A stretch of DNA of 64,000 bases from Scolanthus callimorphus (GCA_033964015.1 JAWWUD010000060.1:372001-436000); one strand, 5' to 3'. Shown: positions 11,860 through 24,310, numbered from the stretch's first letter. Notes: generated from the letters alone by a model not told the origin. Numbers and translations: made by a program.

Positions 11860-12440
11860 TATCCACCATAAAAACCGACACTGTCTGAAAATGCTGTAGA
11901 TTACTGTCTGAGTGTTTTGGGTTGTAGCAAAGCCAACTGTAGCTCAATGTTGTCATGAGTTTATTAAAAAAATCGAAGCTTTTCACCAAAAAAGTAAAAT
12001 ACCCATTCTAATGGGTGCTATTGATGGCAGTAATATGTCATGCTTCGATGATGGACATTAATTAGGCTGCCAAAAACGAGGACATTCTAATGGAGCCTAC
12101 TTTGAATTTGGGAGGTACTGTTACACGGCCTTTCATTGTGGTACACACAGCATACCCCAAGAGAGCGTGGTTGATCAGGCCCTTCAAGGATACTGATGCC
12201 CTCAATAGGAACAAGCGAAATAGTTTTTCCAAAGCTGGGATGTTGCTGATCATCACGGTTGCACGGTCATTGCATGCTGTATTTTAAACAACATCTGCAT
12301 CCTACCGGGAGATGATACTGTGATAGATGTTGATGCTAATGACAATATTGTTCATTGTGACGATGGCGACCCCATTTATGCATGCTGTTGTTCAGTTTGA
12401 GAAAAAATCTGTATCCCCACCACAGAGTTGGCCTGATGAA
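11860..12440 (+). pseudogene. PIF/Harbinger transposase relic
   Basis: Plus-strand reading gives KSKIPILMGAIDGSN, the first aspartate motif of DDE_4 transposases. After frame changes, TAYPKRAWLIRPFKDTDALN and ACCILNNIC follow, matching the S/T-A-Y-P-x-x-x-W-L and C-C-x-L-H-N motifs of this family. Several stops and shifts make it a pseudogene. The central aspartate region is lost. Confidence 0.7.
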
Positions 12441-13029
12441 GGCTTTTAATAAACAATATACTCAGTTATTTTGAATCGCCCACCACAGACTGAATGCACT
12501 TAAAGAACTTGATGACAACCTCGATCCATACAGAACAAAAAACAATAGCGATGTAACTATCCAGATACAGAGGTAGAGGGTAGTGGCCATGGGGGATTTT
12601 CAGCCCTTAGCTCCAATGTAATCTGTGTATAGACTTTTTAGTGTTTAGCAGGCCCTTCTCATGATAAGTTTCACTATTGTCCCAAACGGTCCCTGGATAA
12701 TCTCATCTATAATATTGACATTTTGTTTGAGCTAGTTTCAGCTTGGTATTCATGGCCTAAAAGGTGTTTGAAATTCTTGACAATAAACATAACACTCATA
12801 TCCAAGCTAAAGGTTTAGTTCATATCAGAACAAAACGAAGTATTATTTCTTTGAGGAGGAAATATCGCCAAGCTTTTCCAACATGGACTCCTGGTGTCGT
12901 CTCTGCATCGGTCTGGGATTGTAGTAACGCTTAAAACATTTCTAAGGACGATTTGGGACTGGGAAAGTCGGTCACTACATAAAAATATCTTATCCATGGG
13001 TGATGGATCACATGACTGGACATGACTTA
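12441..13029. other. Probable transposon flank
   Basis: No coding signal beyond scattered stops; probably the tail of the PIF/Harbinger copy up to the LINE 3' end. Confidence 0.35.
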
Positions 13030-13430
13030 ATAGGAGTTGAATGAATGATACTTTATTTATCCACGAAAGTTACAACAGTTATTGGGCTGGTTTACATGTA
13101 AGTCGTGCATATAAATATATAATAATAATAATAATAATAATACAGGATAAAACTATTCTAGAATAAAACTATGACAATATATTAATATAATAATAAGAAA
13201 AATAGACTACTCGCTGTCGAACAGAGTGACAGATTTTAACTTGTTCTTAAAGCTCTCAAATGATTGAGTTTGTCTCAAATCCTATGAGAGACTGTTCCAA
13301 ATTTTTTCACCGCTAAAGGAGAAACTTTGGGCGGGGCAATACAAATCTAGTACATCCACCCCGTAAATTATAATTTGTAGAGCTTCCCACATAACCCTGC
13401 AACACTCTCTGATGCAGAGCTATTTTTAAC
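13030..13430 (-). other. LINE 3' untranslated region with (ATT)n
   Basis: No coding signal. Contains a short ATT/AAT microsatellite at 13121-13141 and the probable 3' end of the LINE near 13036. Confidence 0.55.
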
Positions 13431-13878
13431 TTTATTCATTGCCAATGCCTTTCGTTTTGCACGTCTTTCATCCAGTCTATCCCACTCCAGTAACCCCAGG
13501 ACCAGGTTAGAACTAGCTCTATTATCTGTACCGAGAATGATTCTGGCTGCCCTATTTTGAAATTTTTGCAGTTTGTCAGATAATGTTTTTCCAAGTGTAT
13601 CCCTATCCGCAACAATAATCTAAGTGAGTCTGTACAATAGAATTGTATATTGTGATTAATGAATCAGTGGGTACAAAAGGTCTAATTCTTTTCATTACAC
13701 CTAGCCCTGAGTTCACCTTTTTAATGATATGGTCAATATGATTCTCCCAGTCAAGGTTATCGTCAATCACTACTCCAAGCATTTTGCTTTCTGTTACTTG
13801 CTTTATCACGTTTTCACCAATTCTCAAAGTGGGCTTCTGTTCTAGTTTGGCTAGGCGTTGCCTAGTGCCAACTACCAC
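13430..13878 (-). pseudogene. LINE ORF2 C-terminal part
   Basis: SKMLGVVIDDNLDWENHID and LITIYNSIVQTHLDYC form the thumb region that follows the RT core in CR1-like LINEs. After a stop at 13603 the same style continues in another frame to about 13430. Confidence 0.75.
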
Positions 13879-13977
13879 ATAAACTCGGTTTTAGTGACAT
13901 TTAGATGCAATTTATTGGCCTTAAGCCAATGACTTATCTTTGCTAATTCTTGATTTGCTCTGATGTCTATGTCACTT

Positions 13978-14884
13978 TTATCTGAACCACTTAGAGTACT
14001 GTGGTGTCGTCAGCAAAATGATTGGAGTAGCTCCATCAATGCAATTTGGCAGATTATTTATAAAAATTAAAAACATGAGGGGGCCAAGGATTGACCCCTG
14101 AGGCACCCCACAAGTGATAGATATTTCTGTCGACATTGCATTCATGACCTTGCACGACTTCACCCTTCCACATAGATATGACTGCATTAAGGACAGCGAT
14201 AAATCATCCATTCCACAAGCTTTCATTTTTGCAAGAAGGATTTCATGGTTGACAGTATCGAAGGCGCGTTTAAGATCAAGGAATATAACAATATTAAACA
14301 AGCCCCGATCCATATTAACCAACCATGAATTAGTGGAGTCAAGTAATGCCGTCATTAGAATGCAGACGTCTAAAGCCATACTGCTTATTGGTTGACAAAT
14401 TATTATCATTGAGATAAGCATAGAGTTGATTATATAGTATTCTCTCAAACACCTTGCTTATAACTGGCAATATTGATATTGGCCGATAATTCCCCAGGTC
14501 ACTTCGTAAGCCCTCCTTAAATAGTGGACTGACACGAGCCTTTTTCCAATCACGTGGAAAAAAGCCTGAAGCAATAATAGAGTTAAAAATTAATGTCAGT
14601 GAGACTGAGATGGCTGGAGCAGCAGATTTTAAGAGTTTTGCAGAGATCCCGTCCAGACCAATAGCCTTGGAGCCCGATAAGTGCTCCAGGAGCCTGGAGA
14701 CTTTTGCCGCATTTGTGAAGGTGAAACTAAAGCGGCTAGCAACTCTAGGGAGATAATCCTCAAAATTGTGCCCATTATTTGGGGAATCATCTAAAGATGC
14801 CTCCAATTTAGGGCCAATTTCTACAAAAAACTTATTAAGGTGGTCTGCAATTTCGGCAGGTGTTGTTATCAACCTTAATTTCAT
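13978..14884 (-). pseudogene. LINE ORF2 reverse transcriptase
   Basis: Two overlapping frames show GLDGISAKLLKSAAPAI, FPRDWKKARVSPLFKEG, NYRPISILPVISKVFERI, KQYGFRRLHS, VIFLDLKRAFDTVNHEILL and GVPQGSILGPLMFLIFINN. These are the RT motifs of the CR1/L2/Jockey group. The frame breaks just before the YADDT box. Confidence 0.88.
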
Positions 14885-16345
14885 TAATAATTACTGACTT
14901 ATTTCCAGAGTTGCGGCCCATTAAATTATTTAATGTTTTCCATGTTTCCTTTGGGTTATCCTTTTTCTCGTCAATCTCTCTTTTATAAAATTCACTCTTG
15001 GCTTTCCGAATAGCAGTATTAACTTTGTTTCTTAATTTCTTATAATTGTCCCAGAAGTCTCTGTTCTTTGTAATGACATATTTTCGTTTCATCCTTTCCC
15101 TTTCAATCATTAATTGTTTTAATTCGTTTGTCACCCAAGGCATACTAGTATGCCTGACTCGCTTTTGTTTTAATGGTGCATGTTTGTCGACAATGGTCAT
15201 GAACATATGTTTCCATAGAGACCACATCTGATCTATATTTTCACAATTTTCCAAATTTGACCATTGTTGACATAACACATCCCTGCGAAAGTCATCACAA
15301 TTGAAAGAACGAAAACTTCTAGAACTAATAATTCTTGTTGGCTTTTTGTTGGATGCATTTAGTTTTCTACATGCATAAACAAGACTGTGATCACTGATCC
15401 CTATGTGAAGCACACCAGAGTCAACAATTCTTTCTGGGTTACTCGTAATAATAACATCTAGCAGAGAGGAACTGGTATCTGTGATTCTGGTTGGTTCTGT
15501 GATTAACTGAGTTAGTTGATACAGATTACAGAGGGCTTTGAGACGTTTAGTATCCCAATCATTGGGTTTTAGCCAGCTGCAATTTAGATCCACAAGCATG
15601 TAATATTCTTTGTCTGTACTATCAATGCTTGCAATAAATTCTGCATACAGTCGTTACTATAAATGGCTTACTCTTTGGCTTGATAATTTCGAGACAAACA
15701 GCCTCCACGCCTTCCGGCACGATATTTTTCCGGTTAATATAATTTAAAACTCATCGCCACCTGATGAGGAGTGGCCTAGGTGCATGTAGGGGATGCTCAA
15801 CGCCACCTGCTGAGCATGGCCCCCAGGAGGCAACCATGGTAACCTGACCACAGTCTACCCCGCACCTGTCACACTGAGGAACTCAGTGGAGAACTACTTA
15901 CCTTTGGGACCCTGAAACCAGACAGGGGTTGTGGGGGGTGGGAAACGCTTAGAAAACAAGCAAGAACCTTGCATGACCGCACGGTCCAGCGAGCAAGCAC
16001 ATGCAACATGTAAGCAAGGCGCCTGATCTTAGCGATGCACCGCTGACCACGAGGCGCTGTGCATGGGCTACAGGATGCACGGTGACGGAGTTTTAACCTA
16101 GTCAAAATGATATTTTATCCTCATTAATTGTATTTCTTAGATAAATGGCGGCACCCCCGCCATCCCTTTTACGATCACAACGAATCAAGTCATAACCAGT
16201 AATTTGCATTTCATTGCTCGTGATCGTTGAATCTAGTCGTGTTTCATTTAATGCTAAAATGTCAAGCAATTGATCATTTAGCAAAATACGAAGTTCTTCA
16301 TATGTCCCGGAATACTAACAGTATTTAAACATGCCATTTTAAAAC
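14835..16345 (-). pseudogene. LINE ORF2 endonuclease domain, split by a MITE
   Basis: The first part (16102-16345) reads LLDILALNETRLDSTI and GYDLIRCDRKRDGGGAAIYL, the APE active-site N-E-T and following strand. After the MITE the frame resumes with RKNIVPEGVEAVCLEI and then 15599-14835 with LVDLNCSWLKPND, the D-x-N motif, and IGISDHSLVYA, the S-D-H motif. The endonuclease would nick target DNA for priming. Confidence 0.82.
15744..16096. mobile_element. MITE inside the LINE endonuclease
   Basis: The ends pair as TTAAAACTCATCGCCACC and TTAAAACTCCGTCACC. On the minus strand it holds a perfect small hairpin, CACTGAG-TTC-CTCAGTG, next to an AAAGGTAAGTAG motif. It interrupts the endonuclease between DKISF and RKNIVPEG. 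GC content is clearly higher than around it. Confidence 0.6.
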
Positions 16346-16439
16346 TCCGGAGCTTAGGGAAAATATAATTGCTAGTTGGTTCTAAGCGCGAGTTTAGAGC
16401 ATTTGAATTAACGCAGGACTTACTGACGACGTCACTCTG

Positions 16440-16730
16440 CTTGACCGCAATAAATCAATTAGATCTAATACATTTATTCAGACTAGTAGATAAAATGCCT
16501 ATCCCTTCACCATTTAGGTGCAGACCTCTAGAGTTTAAATGAGCAGTGGTAATATCATGATGGCTAATCAAGCCCCAATTACGAGAATTACAATCGTCTT
16601 GAGTGACTTGTTTACTTGTATTACCTTGTTATTGAGTTCGTGCTTGTCACTTCTCACTATGACCTCAGAGGGAGCGATCGAGGTATTCGGCAGCTCTTTC
16701 TCGATTCGGCGGGTCTCATTTGCAGTTCGC
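16440..16730 (-). pseudogene. LINE ORF1, C-terminal part of the esterase
   Basis: Beyond the fold-back insertion the same protein resumes: NETRRIEKELPNTSI, EVIVRSDKHELNNKVIQVNK and, in a shifted frame, WGLISHH and GLHLNGEGIGILSTSLNKCI. G-L-H-L-N is the catalytic histidine block of SGNH esterases, so the two halves belong together. Confidence 0.75.
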
Positions 16731-17794
16731 AGGTCACAGGTCACATGTCGTAGGTCGCAGGTCACAGGTCGCAGTCCGAGATATAAAATATTTTTTACAA
16801 GTTTCCGAGATCACGCAGACTCCTGTGGTGGTTCTACCATTTTCTTCGAGCCGTATTCATAAAGCCGTATTCACGGACTGATAGAAACTTTTATTAAACT
16901 GCATTTCACTTTCTTTTGAGCGAATTAACATTTGTCTTTGGGAACGCGAAAATTTACGCGCGAATATTAATATGTTGCTGATGTATGTATTTTATGTGTT
17001 TATATAAAGTCAATTGCGAAATACAGCAAAGGTATCAAAGCGATTAAAATATAATGCAGGAAATGAAGATAAAATGCGTGAATCTCCCGCAAAATGCGGG
17101 AGCGTTTGCATCTCTGTGTATAACTTAATTCCCCCAATAAGTATCAAGTCTTCTATAAGATTGTGATTTCCAGTTTTCAACTCGATCATGTTCAAGATCG
17201 AAGAGAACACAACAGAGAGTTTCGTTTGTGCAGCACGTGATTTACAGTCTGTGAAACGGCCAATAGAAATGGAGCGATCCCACGATAATTAGCATTACAT
17301 AGCATATGTTTGCCAAAAATAGAAGTAAAGTTTTGTACCTTCCTAAAACACTCACAAAAATAGATACGATTATTAACTCGTCGCTCAGGTTCTAAGTATC
17401 TTTAAGATAAAGATAAACCCACTCCTGGTTCTAAATTGCATTGCCAAAACTACAGTCCGCATCTTAGAGATTATATAAACACATAAAATACATACATCAG
17501 CAACATATTGATATTCGCGCGTAAATTTTCCCGTTCCCAGAGACAAATGTTAATTCGCTAAAAAGAAAGTGAAATGCAGTTTAATAAAAGTTTCTATCAG
17601 TCCGTGAATACGGCTTCAGAAAATGGTAGAACCACTACGCACTACAGGAGTCTGCGTGATCTCGGAAACTTGTTATCTCTTTTATATCTCGGACTGCGAC
17701 CTGTGACCTGCGACCTGCCATCTGCGACCTGCGACCTGCGACCTGTGACCTGCGACCTGCGACCTGCGACCTGCAAATGAGAGCCGCCGTTCGA
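16701..17794. mobile_element. Fold-back element with DR-type minisatellite ends
   Basis: Two arms of roughly 290 bases pair across a central region of about 460 bases. Each arm reads, from the outside, CGGCGG-TCTCATTTGCAG, then a run of ggtcgcaggtcacag units, then GGACTG-GATA and a conserved stretch to 17006 and back from 17471. It splits the LINE esterase, so it is younger than the LINE. Confidence 0.82.
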
Positions 17795-17812
17795 TTTCAG
17801 AACACAGATTTA

Positions 17813-18931
17813 CTAACGAGTCAACGATGTCAACGAAGTAGAGCTTGAAGGAATATCATTTGTGCCTGCATGGATTATTATTCCCTGTGGCGCCTCTCTC
17901 ACAGTTGGCCGAATATAGTCGTTTAGATCACGGACTGTTGATCCGGGAAATGGCAGCACCCTGACTTTCATCTCTCGATTTGACATTTTCCAACCTTCTA
18001 ATTTGGAGATCATCGAATCACCCAGAATGACTACCTTTCTTTTCTGGTCAGGGCTACTCTGATCTTCTGATTTGTTATCGAGTTTGCCCTCCCCTGACCT
18101 TGGAACTGAAGCACCCTGCGATGCAGAACCGGACGAAGGCTTCCTCTGTTTAGACCCTTTCTTTCGCTTGTTTGTTTTTTTCCTTTTTTTTCTTTTTATT
18201 ACCAACGACCTCCCAATTTTCTCCATTTTGATCGCTTTTGGAGTCAATTTCGATAACTGATTTCTCGGTATCAATGGTACTAGTGTTTGCCAAGCTTCGG
18301 TTACCTTCACATTTCTTCGTGAGAATTCTAAGGGCAACTCTAAGCGAATTTCGCTCTTCGTCAACAAGGTTTAATTTATGCTTAAGAGTCTCGATGGTGG
18401 ATTTTAGCTCGAAAACTTCACTTCTCAGCTCGACATTAGCGATAGCTAGGTCCTCGTCCTTTGAACCCCTAATGGCTAACTCCAGATATGTACAATCTCC
18501 TGTCGGATATCTCTTAAATCGCGGGATAGGGAGGTAACAGCTTCTTGATGGTCGCCATCTTGATCTTCGTTTTGACGGGAAGTTTGAAGGTCAAAAATCT
18601 CTTGACGAGGAACCTCGAGCAGCGATATCATTTTGTTTTGAACTTCTTCCCTACCAGCACCAAGCACCTTGATCGTTCCCGTGTTTGAATACAGAGTTAT
18701 AGTCACTGATTTTGTCTTCAATGAGTTTGATCGATCGTTTGATGTTGGCAGTGAGGTGTCTATGCTCAAACAATTTGAACAAAAATCCTTAAACTCGTCT
18801 AGATTACCCTTCCATTTAAACAGCTTCGTTTTCTTATCAAATTGAAGCAGTTTGGGGCTTCGTGAGTTATCTGGTGAACTCGACGAACTGTTAAACTCGA
18901 GGAGTTATTGAGCTGTCATTTCACCCGCCAT
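17813..18931 (-). pseudogene. LINE ORF1, N-terminal part with start of esterase
   Basis: Starts MAGEMTAQ at 18931, then a TAA, then continues open with KLLQFDKKTKLFKWKGNLDE and SVTITLYSNTGTIKVLGAG, the standard front part of CR1-like ORF1. A lysine-rich stretch leads into the esterase: KVVILGDSMISKLEG (nucleophile serine in G-D-S) and GIIIHAGTNDI (G-T-N-D block). The protein is cut by the fold-back element just after G-T-N-D. Confidence 0.8.
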
Positions 18932-18960
18932 CTTGCCTTTGATTATGTCTCAAGGGTTGA

Positions 18961-19779
18961 GGCACATCACATCCCCGTGGTCCGTCAATCATTCTGCCTC
19001 TTTTAAGTTTCTGGACACGACAGATGTTTTCGGCTGAAATGGTTTGTGAATTGCTTGCCAGTCGAAGCTGACAGGCCAGGCCTGATCGTGGTCTTGGATT
19101 TTGTTATCTTGCAGATTTTGTGGTTCCCCATCCACTGCCTACTTAACCACACTTCCCCTTTTCGTTTTAAGTTTGTTGTCAAATAGAGAGCGCGAGAAAC
19201 CGTCATTTCTGGGGGTCGCTTTTAATTTAATAATTTAATTTAATTATAACTTTAATTCCCTGCCGCTACAACAAACATGCAGATTCCACATTTCGAAAAA
19301 TGGTCCAACAAAAGAGTCATCACCAGTGACGTCACAGTCACCATGGTGACCACTCAATGCATGAAAAAATGTTTGTCTTCATAATGTCATCCAGTGTACG
19401 AAGTTTGGTAAAAATAGACACAGGACATTGATTTTTGGTCACTTTTGATGACTGATTTAGGGGGGTGGTTGGCCCCATCGTGCATTGTTCTAGTCTTGTT
19501 GCGTGAAAGTTGCGTGAAATGTATTGCATTACAGCACGCAAAGCTTTCATAATAAGTAATACTCGCACTACTAGCAGTACACACACGCATTCTTCGCTAT
19601 TTGCGGGAAGGTCATGATATGTCAGAGGAGTTAAACTATATTGCATTCCAGCACGCAAAGGTTTCATAAAGCATTACTCTCGCTTCTAGGAGCACCCTTT
19701 GTGTTTTTCTTCTCGCGTTCACGAAACATGGGGGGTGATTTTAATCTTGACAAAACAAACAATTTGGTTGGTCGATTAG
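18961..19779. other. Non-coding, with an internal duplication
   Basis: tgtattgcattacagcacgc (19519) and tatattgcattccagcacgc (19640) recur in order with flanking aagctttcataa; a local repeat about 120 bases apart. No gene. Confidence 0.4.
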
Positions 19780-20040
19780 ATAAGACACTACTAGAATGTA
19801 GCTAGCTCCTCTGGTTCGATTTTTTTCCAGCTCTCTCTTTTCAACTCGCCTTTCCTGTAAAAATGTCAAAACTATCTTGAAATCATAGTTGGTCTTCTTT
19901 CTGGTGTTTTCGTTTTCCTGTTGTGCTATCAGATTATCAACATCTTCATCTGATACATCTAGAAATCTTGATGTTTGATTTTCCTTCACATTTTCTAGAA
20001 AATCCATGCTCCAGTTTGGTTCTTGCTCGGCCATTTTATC
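19780..20040 (-). pseudogene. Crypton-like N-terminal fragment
   Basis: SDEDVDNLIAQQENENTRKK and TNYDFKIVLTFLQERRVEKR match the start of Crypton-derived, tyrosine-recombinase-related proteins common in invertebrate genomes. An extra base in an A-run then breaks the frame; the other frame continues IEPEELATF and stops. No recombinase core follows. Confidence 0.55.
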
Positions 20041-22002
20041 AAACTGACAAAGTGAACAAGGCGCCACCGAAAAGCCCGCGCAACTTTCTAATAACTTTCC
20101 ATGTTATTTTCACGTGTGAAGATCTCTCTTTTGTGGAAAACGACTTTGTGTGAATAAACGTCAGTTGTGTTAAACGGAGTCGTGTGATTGAGAAAAAGGG
20201 AAGAAATATCGGCCACGGAACCCCGGTGGGATTGCGGAGCAGCAACACCATCCACCTTGTTTTATCTTGACCATCATAACGATGAGTTGTCCTTCGACAT
20301 CCAGAGTCAAGTGCCAAGAAGACATATTTTGCTGCTTCTGTTATAATGCAATAGCACATAATATGTAGTGGTAGTTTCATTTGGTATATTCTCCATCTTG
20401 AATAAATAAGCCTGCATTTTAGTTGAAATTTACTTAAGACCTTCATCCGCCTTAAAAGAAAGCAAAGCACCAAAATTACAAATTAGTGCCACTAGCAAAC
20501 TCTTTTTTCAGATTGTATTACTTCAAACAAACAAAATGCAGTCTTTTGTAGTTGAAACTCATACAGATCAACAAATCGTTGTGCTAGTAGAAAACTCCAT
20601 TACTCATCTCGTGTTTCTGCCCAAATAGTCTAGGAGCAGCTACTGGGAAAAAAATCGCGTCGTAGCACCCAACTCGCAGACCCAGGAAAATAACATAGAA
20701 ACATAGGTACATGCCTAATATAAGGTTCAATTTGATCCGAATCGCATAGATTGGCTTGTGGGACAACATCTCGATATTTGGCATTTTGTTCGCCGCTGCT
20801 CACATGTCCTTTGCAAAACATTGCGAACTTATACGCCTGTAAATCCCTCATTCAAGGATCAAATGTATCCAAAATTTGGTATCATTGTAAGAAATCACAC
20901 ACTTCAAAGTCCTAGCTGTAAATCTGCCCTTAATACTCACTTTAATGTCAGAAATAGAAATTAGAAGTTGGAAGCCTTCTTAGTTTTTTGTTATTCAAAT
21001 GAGTTTTGCCTCCTCTTCTGAAGACATAGATATTGGCTGTAGCGCTACAAGTACAGCGTGCCTAAATGTGTGAGTTGGCAAAAAATATCCCTCCAATGCA
21101 TTGAGCACTTATGTGGACATTTTACTGCTGTCGTATGTTTTCTGTGATCTCTGCTGGCATAAACAAAAAATTATAGGTTTATTAGAAAATACCTAAATTT
21201 TTCTTTATTCAAAATTACCTAGTTAAATGATTCAAACAAAGTCGGTGAAGAGATAACAGACCATTAAAACTATATACATTAGGCCGGGAAAGCTGTACAG
21301 TCTATATCATTCTTGACTTTCCAGAATTCAGGAACTCATGAATAACAAAGGAAACTCATGAACAACAAAAGGTTCAAAATGGCCGCCGTCAGAGACATCC
21401 CTTTAATCTTCATTTTTACAGTACGTACGGAAAACGGCATAAGTTTGCATCTAACCATTTGAAATTTATTTCTAGTACACGTACGCGAGTTTGATGTGTT
21501 TCTTGATAAAATTTTTAATTTTACAGGCTCTAAATTAGTTTAGAATTTTACAACGAACATGTAGGCATCTTCCTTCAAAAGTGTCCGAAATCGGAATGTT
21601 GTCCCATGAGCTCATTTGTAACACCCGGCCTAAATTATACCTTATACCCTATCATCCTATGCTACTTTCCCGGTCTGCGCGATGGGTGCTACGAAAACGA
21701 CGTTCTAGGCCTCTTTTCAAGATCTGCTCCTAGACTAAAAAATCATCACGATATCATTGGTTCAAGCAGTTAATTTAAGAATCTAATATGCTGCAATTCA
21801 GAGCACGCTTTTGTCGATTCATAGAAACTGTAATTCTATCAAACAATAAGACATCTATAATCTTAAGGTCGGCGAGTGCGGGATTGCGAAATTTCCAAGG
21901 TAGACTTTAGAAAAGGGATATTCCAGTCTCTTTCAAATGAGTGAATGAGCTTTTCAAAGGCTATAAAAAGTTTATGTTCTCATGATTAGGTCGTGTAATT
22001 AG
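20041..22002. other. No gene recognised
   Basis: A 144-codon minus frame (20039-20473) shows no family motif or domain. The remainder is AT-rich. Confidence 0.4.
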
Positions 22003-22424
22003 TACAGTAAATCATACGACTTCGACGAGCCGCAGGCGAGTTCAATTTGAGCTTTTTTGAAAATCCCACTGAGTATAAATAATATCCAAATTGAATGAGA
22101 AACGTCGTACGATTTCCTTTTAATAATACACATGAAAAAATGTCTCAGTCATTCACAAATCTGCTTACCACTGAACAAAGCCGCACGCATTTTTCCTTGA
22201 TTGAAATCTGGACCAAAACCTGACAGAATTTGAGCATGAACAAAAAACAAAGTTCCATAATATAGCTATTTTATCAAAATATATTGTAAGCCTATTAGCA
22301 TTTCGAAAGAAAATTTGCATTCTGTTAACCATTTTGCACTTTGTTACCTTTTTCGGCACTTTGTTACCTAAAACTGTACTGCTCTCGGCCAATCAGAATC
22401 CATAATTTTTCATGTGTATTATTA
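22003..22424. mobile_element. Composite element B, short copy (hairpin plus TIR module)
   Basis: The left part is a hairpin (AAATCATACGAC ... GTCGTACGATTT). The right part (22121-22424) has inverted ends TAATAATACACATGAAAAA. Just inside the right end lies CTCTCGGCCAATCAGAATC. The same build recurs at 27162-28228. Confidence 0.7.
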
Positions 22425-22984
22425 AAGAGATAATTACATTTGTGTTCAGAGGCTTTTGCGAGGTCGAAAATTGACATAAGAAAACAAAAAAGGTAAAACT
22501 AAATGCAAGGAGATGCAAGTAGCCTCAACAAAGTTATTCAAAATTAAATGAAAATCCAAAGTAATAATAAAAGGGACAATGAGAGTTGGTTTGTATAAAA
22601 GGGGAGAAGTTAAACATGTCACCTTTTCGTTCATGGTAATCCGCCGCCATTTACAGGACAGCTTTCTTTTTCTTTTTCCCGCAAGAACGAGCTAACTGGT
22701 ACTCTGACTCGCAAAACTGCTGGTAGACTATCACCTTTGACAATTACAACCGACTTTCCCCTTGATTTCTTGTAGTATACATTATCAATTTGTACAGATC
22801 CTGATGCAGTTCATTGTAGCGCTCAATGTGATCTGCGATCAGCAGTGATTGCGGGCAACTGAAAATGCGGCTGCTCGGGCAACTGAACTTACCCATTACT
22901 TTGCTTCAAAAACAAGGCAACCTTCCTCTAAATTGCGATAAAATTTCGAGAAAAACATGTGTTGTTGTTCGTATTCTGGCACTC
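22425..22984. other. No gene seen
   Basis: Short frames only; no motif recognised. Confidence 0.4.
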
Positions 22985-23018
22985 GGGGGGGGGGGGGGGG
23001 GGGGGGGTGGGGGGGGGG
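22985..23018 (+). repeat. Poly-G tract
   Basis: 34 bases, all G except one T. Length may be unreliable in assembly. Confidence 0.9.
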
Positions 23019-23049
23019 TCACACGTATATAAGGTCGCCACTCGCTATC

Positions 23050-23765
23050 CATTTATGCCTATCCATTTTGATACTTTAATCAAACCCATTCTAACGTATG
23101 GTGCCGAAATCTGGGGTATGAACAGGGTCAAATATAATGACTCACGGGACCCATTGGAACAAGTCCACGTGAAATTTTGTAAGCAACTCTTGGGTGTAAG
23201 TAAACGAGCAGTAAATATTGCCGAGGTGCAGAACTAGGAAGATTCCCTTTAATTGTTGACGTAAAAGCGAAATCAGTTTCATTTTGGGCTCGCCTCTTAG
23301 ATGATACACGAATTACAAAACAAGCATACATAGACTTATTACAATATCCCAACACTAGAAATTGGGCAACGAAGATCAAAGAAACAATATTTCGTAATGG
23401 TTTCGGAAATTAAACTCCCAACAGAATATAACCGTTAACCAAAATAGCATAAAGCAACTTTACAAACTTTTCAAAAGGAGACTGGAAGATATCCAAATAC
23501 AAGCGTGGCATTCAAGCCTTTTCGAAGATGGCAATAGAGCGATTGGAGGAAACTTAGAACATTACGTTTGTTTAAAACGGAATATAAATTAGAAGAATAC
23601 TTAACAGATGTGACAAACATAGAGCATCAAGTCCGAGTTGAACTAAACCTGGCGCACGATTCGGCAACAGCAACCTATATACACAAGACAAAGACTGACA
23701 TTAACAGTCCAATGAGCTTTGGAGTTAACCACAGTCGGACAAAGGCCGATTTAAGAAGGTAAGAA
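23050..23765 (+). pseudogene. LINE ORF2 C-terminal fragment
   Basis: Across several frames: FDTLIKPILTYGAEIWG, LEQVHVKFCKQLLGVSKRA, RFPLIVDVKAKSVSFW, WATKIKETIFRNGFG and LFKTEYKLEEYL. This is the region after the reverse transcriptase in non-LTR elements. It lies on the opposite strand to the large LINE and is a separate fragment. Confidence 0.75.
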
Positions 23766-23857
23766 AATTTAAATTAACTTAAATGATTCACTTCTTTGGC
23801 GTCATTAAGCCGCCGCGGTTCGATTCTGAAAATGAAGGGATTGACCGATAACTCACT

Positions 23858-24310
23858 TTAAACACATCGAAATAAGATCAATTCAACTGTCTGAGGTTTA
23901 AACGAGCTGTCTGCTTCAATATAATGTTTTTTATTCTTGCGAGAAGAAGGTTTACATGTATGAAGGTCCGTTGATTTATGTCCATCAAGCGTTTCCATCA
24001 AGCGTTTCCGGGGATATATCGTATAAATTAGACTGCAATATGTCCTCATGATGATGACGCTTAGACTGGTAGAGTCAAATTTTAAGAGCCTTTCAAAAAA
24101 TCCGAATGACTTTACCTCTCCATTATCAATATCACGCACATCCACGTTATCGTTGACTAAGAATGCCGTTCCCCCGCCTGCCCTTCCTTTCCGCATATGA
24201 TCAAACAATATATATTTTCAGGTAGAGTAATTTCCGCTCTATGAGCTAGATGGTCCGTTAACCAAGTCTCAGTGATTGCATAAACATCGGCCCCAACTGA
24301 CGCATAACAG
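23858..24310 (-). pseudogene. LINE endonuclease fragment
   Basis: Minus-strand frames read GADVYAITETWLTDH, then GGGTAFLVNDNVDVRDI and SFGFFERLLKF, the start of an APE endonuclease with the T-E-T active-site glutamate. It is truncated and unrelated in position to the fragment on the other strand. Confidence 0.7.

Larger units (their letters stand above)
13030..18960 (-). mobile_element. CR1/L2-like LINE, interrupted twice
   Basis: ORF1 (coiled region plus SGNH esterase) and ORF2 (endonuclease, reverse transcriptase) lie head to tail on the minus strand over 5.9 kb. A MITE (15744-16096) splits the endonuclease and a fold-back element (16701-17794) splits the esterase. The 3' end near 13036 reads TATCATTCATTCAAC, typical of the short tail repeats of this group. 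Stops and frameshifts throughout show that it is inactive. Confidence 0.85.

Noticed and set aside
12090..12287. Separate small gene on the + strand
   Set aside because: Its sequence aligns in order with PIF/Harbinger transposase motifs in neighbouring frames; it is a piece of that relic.
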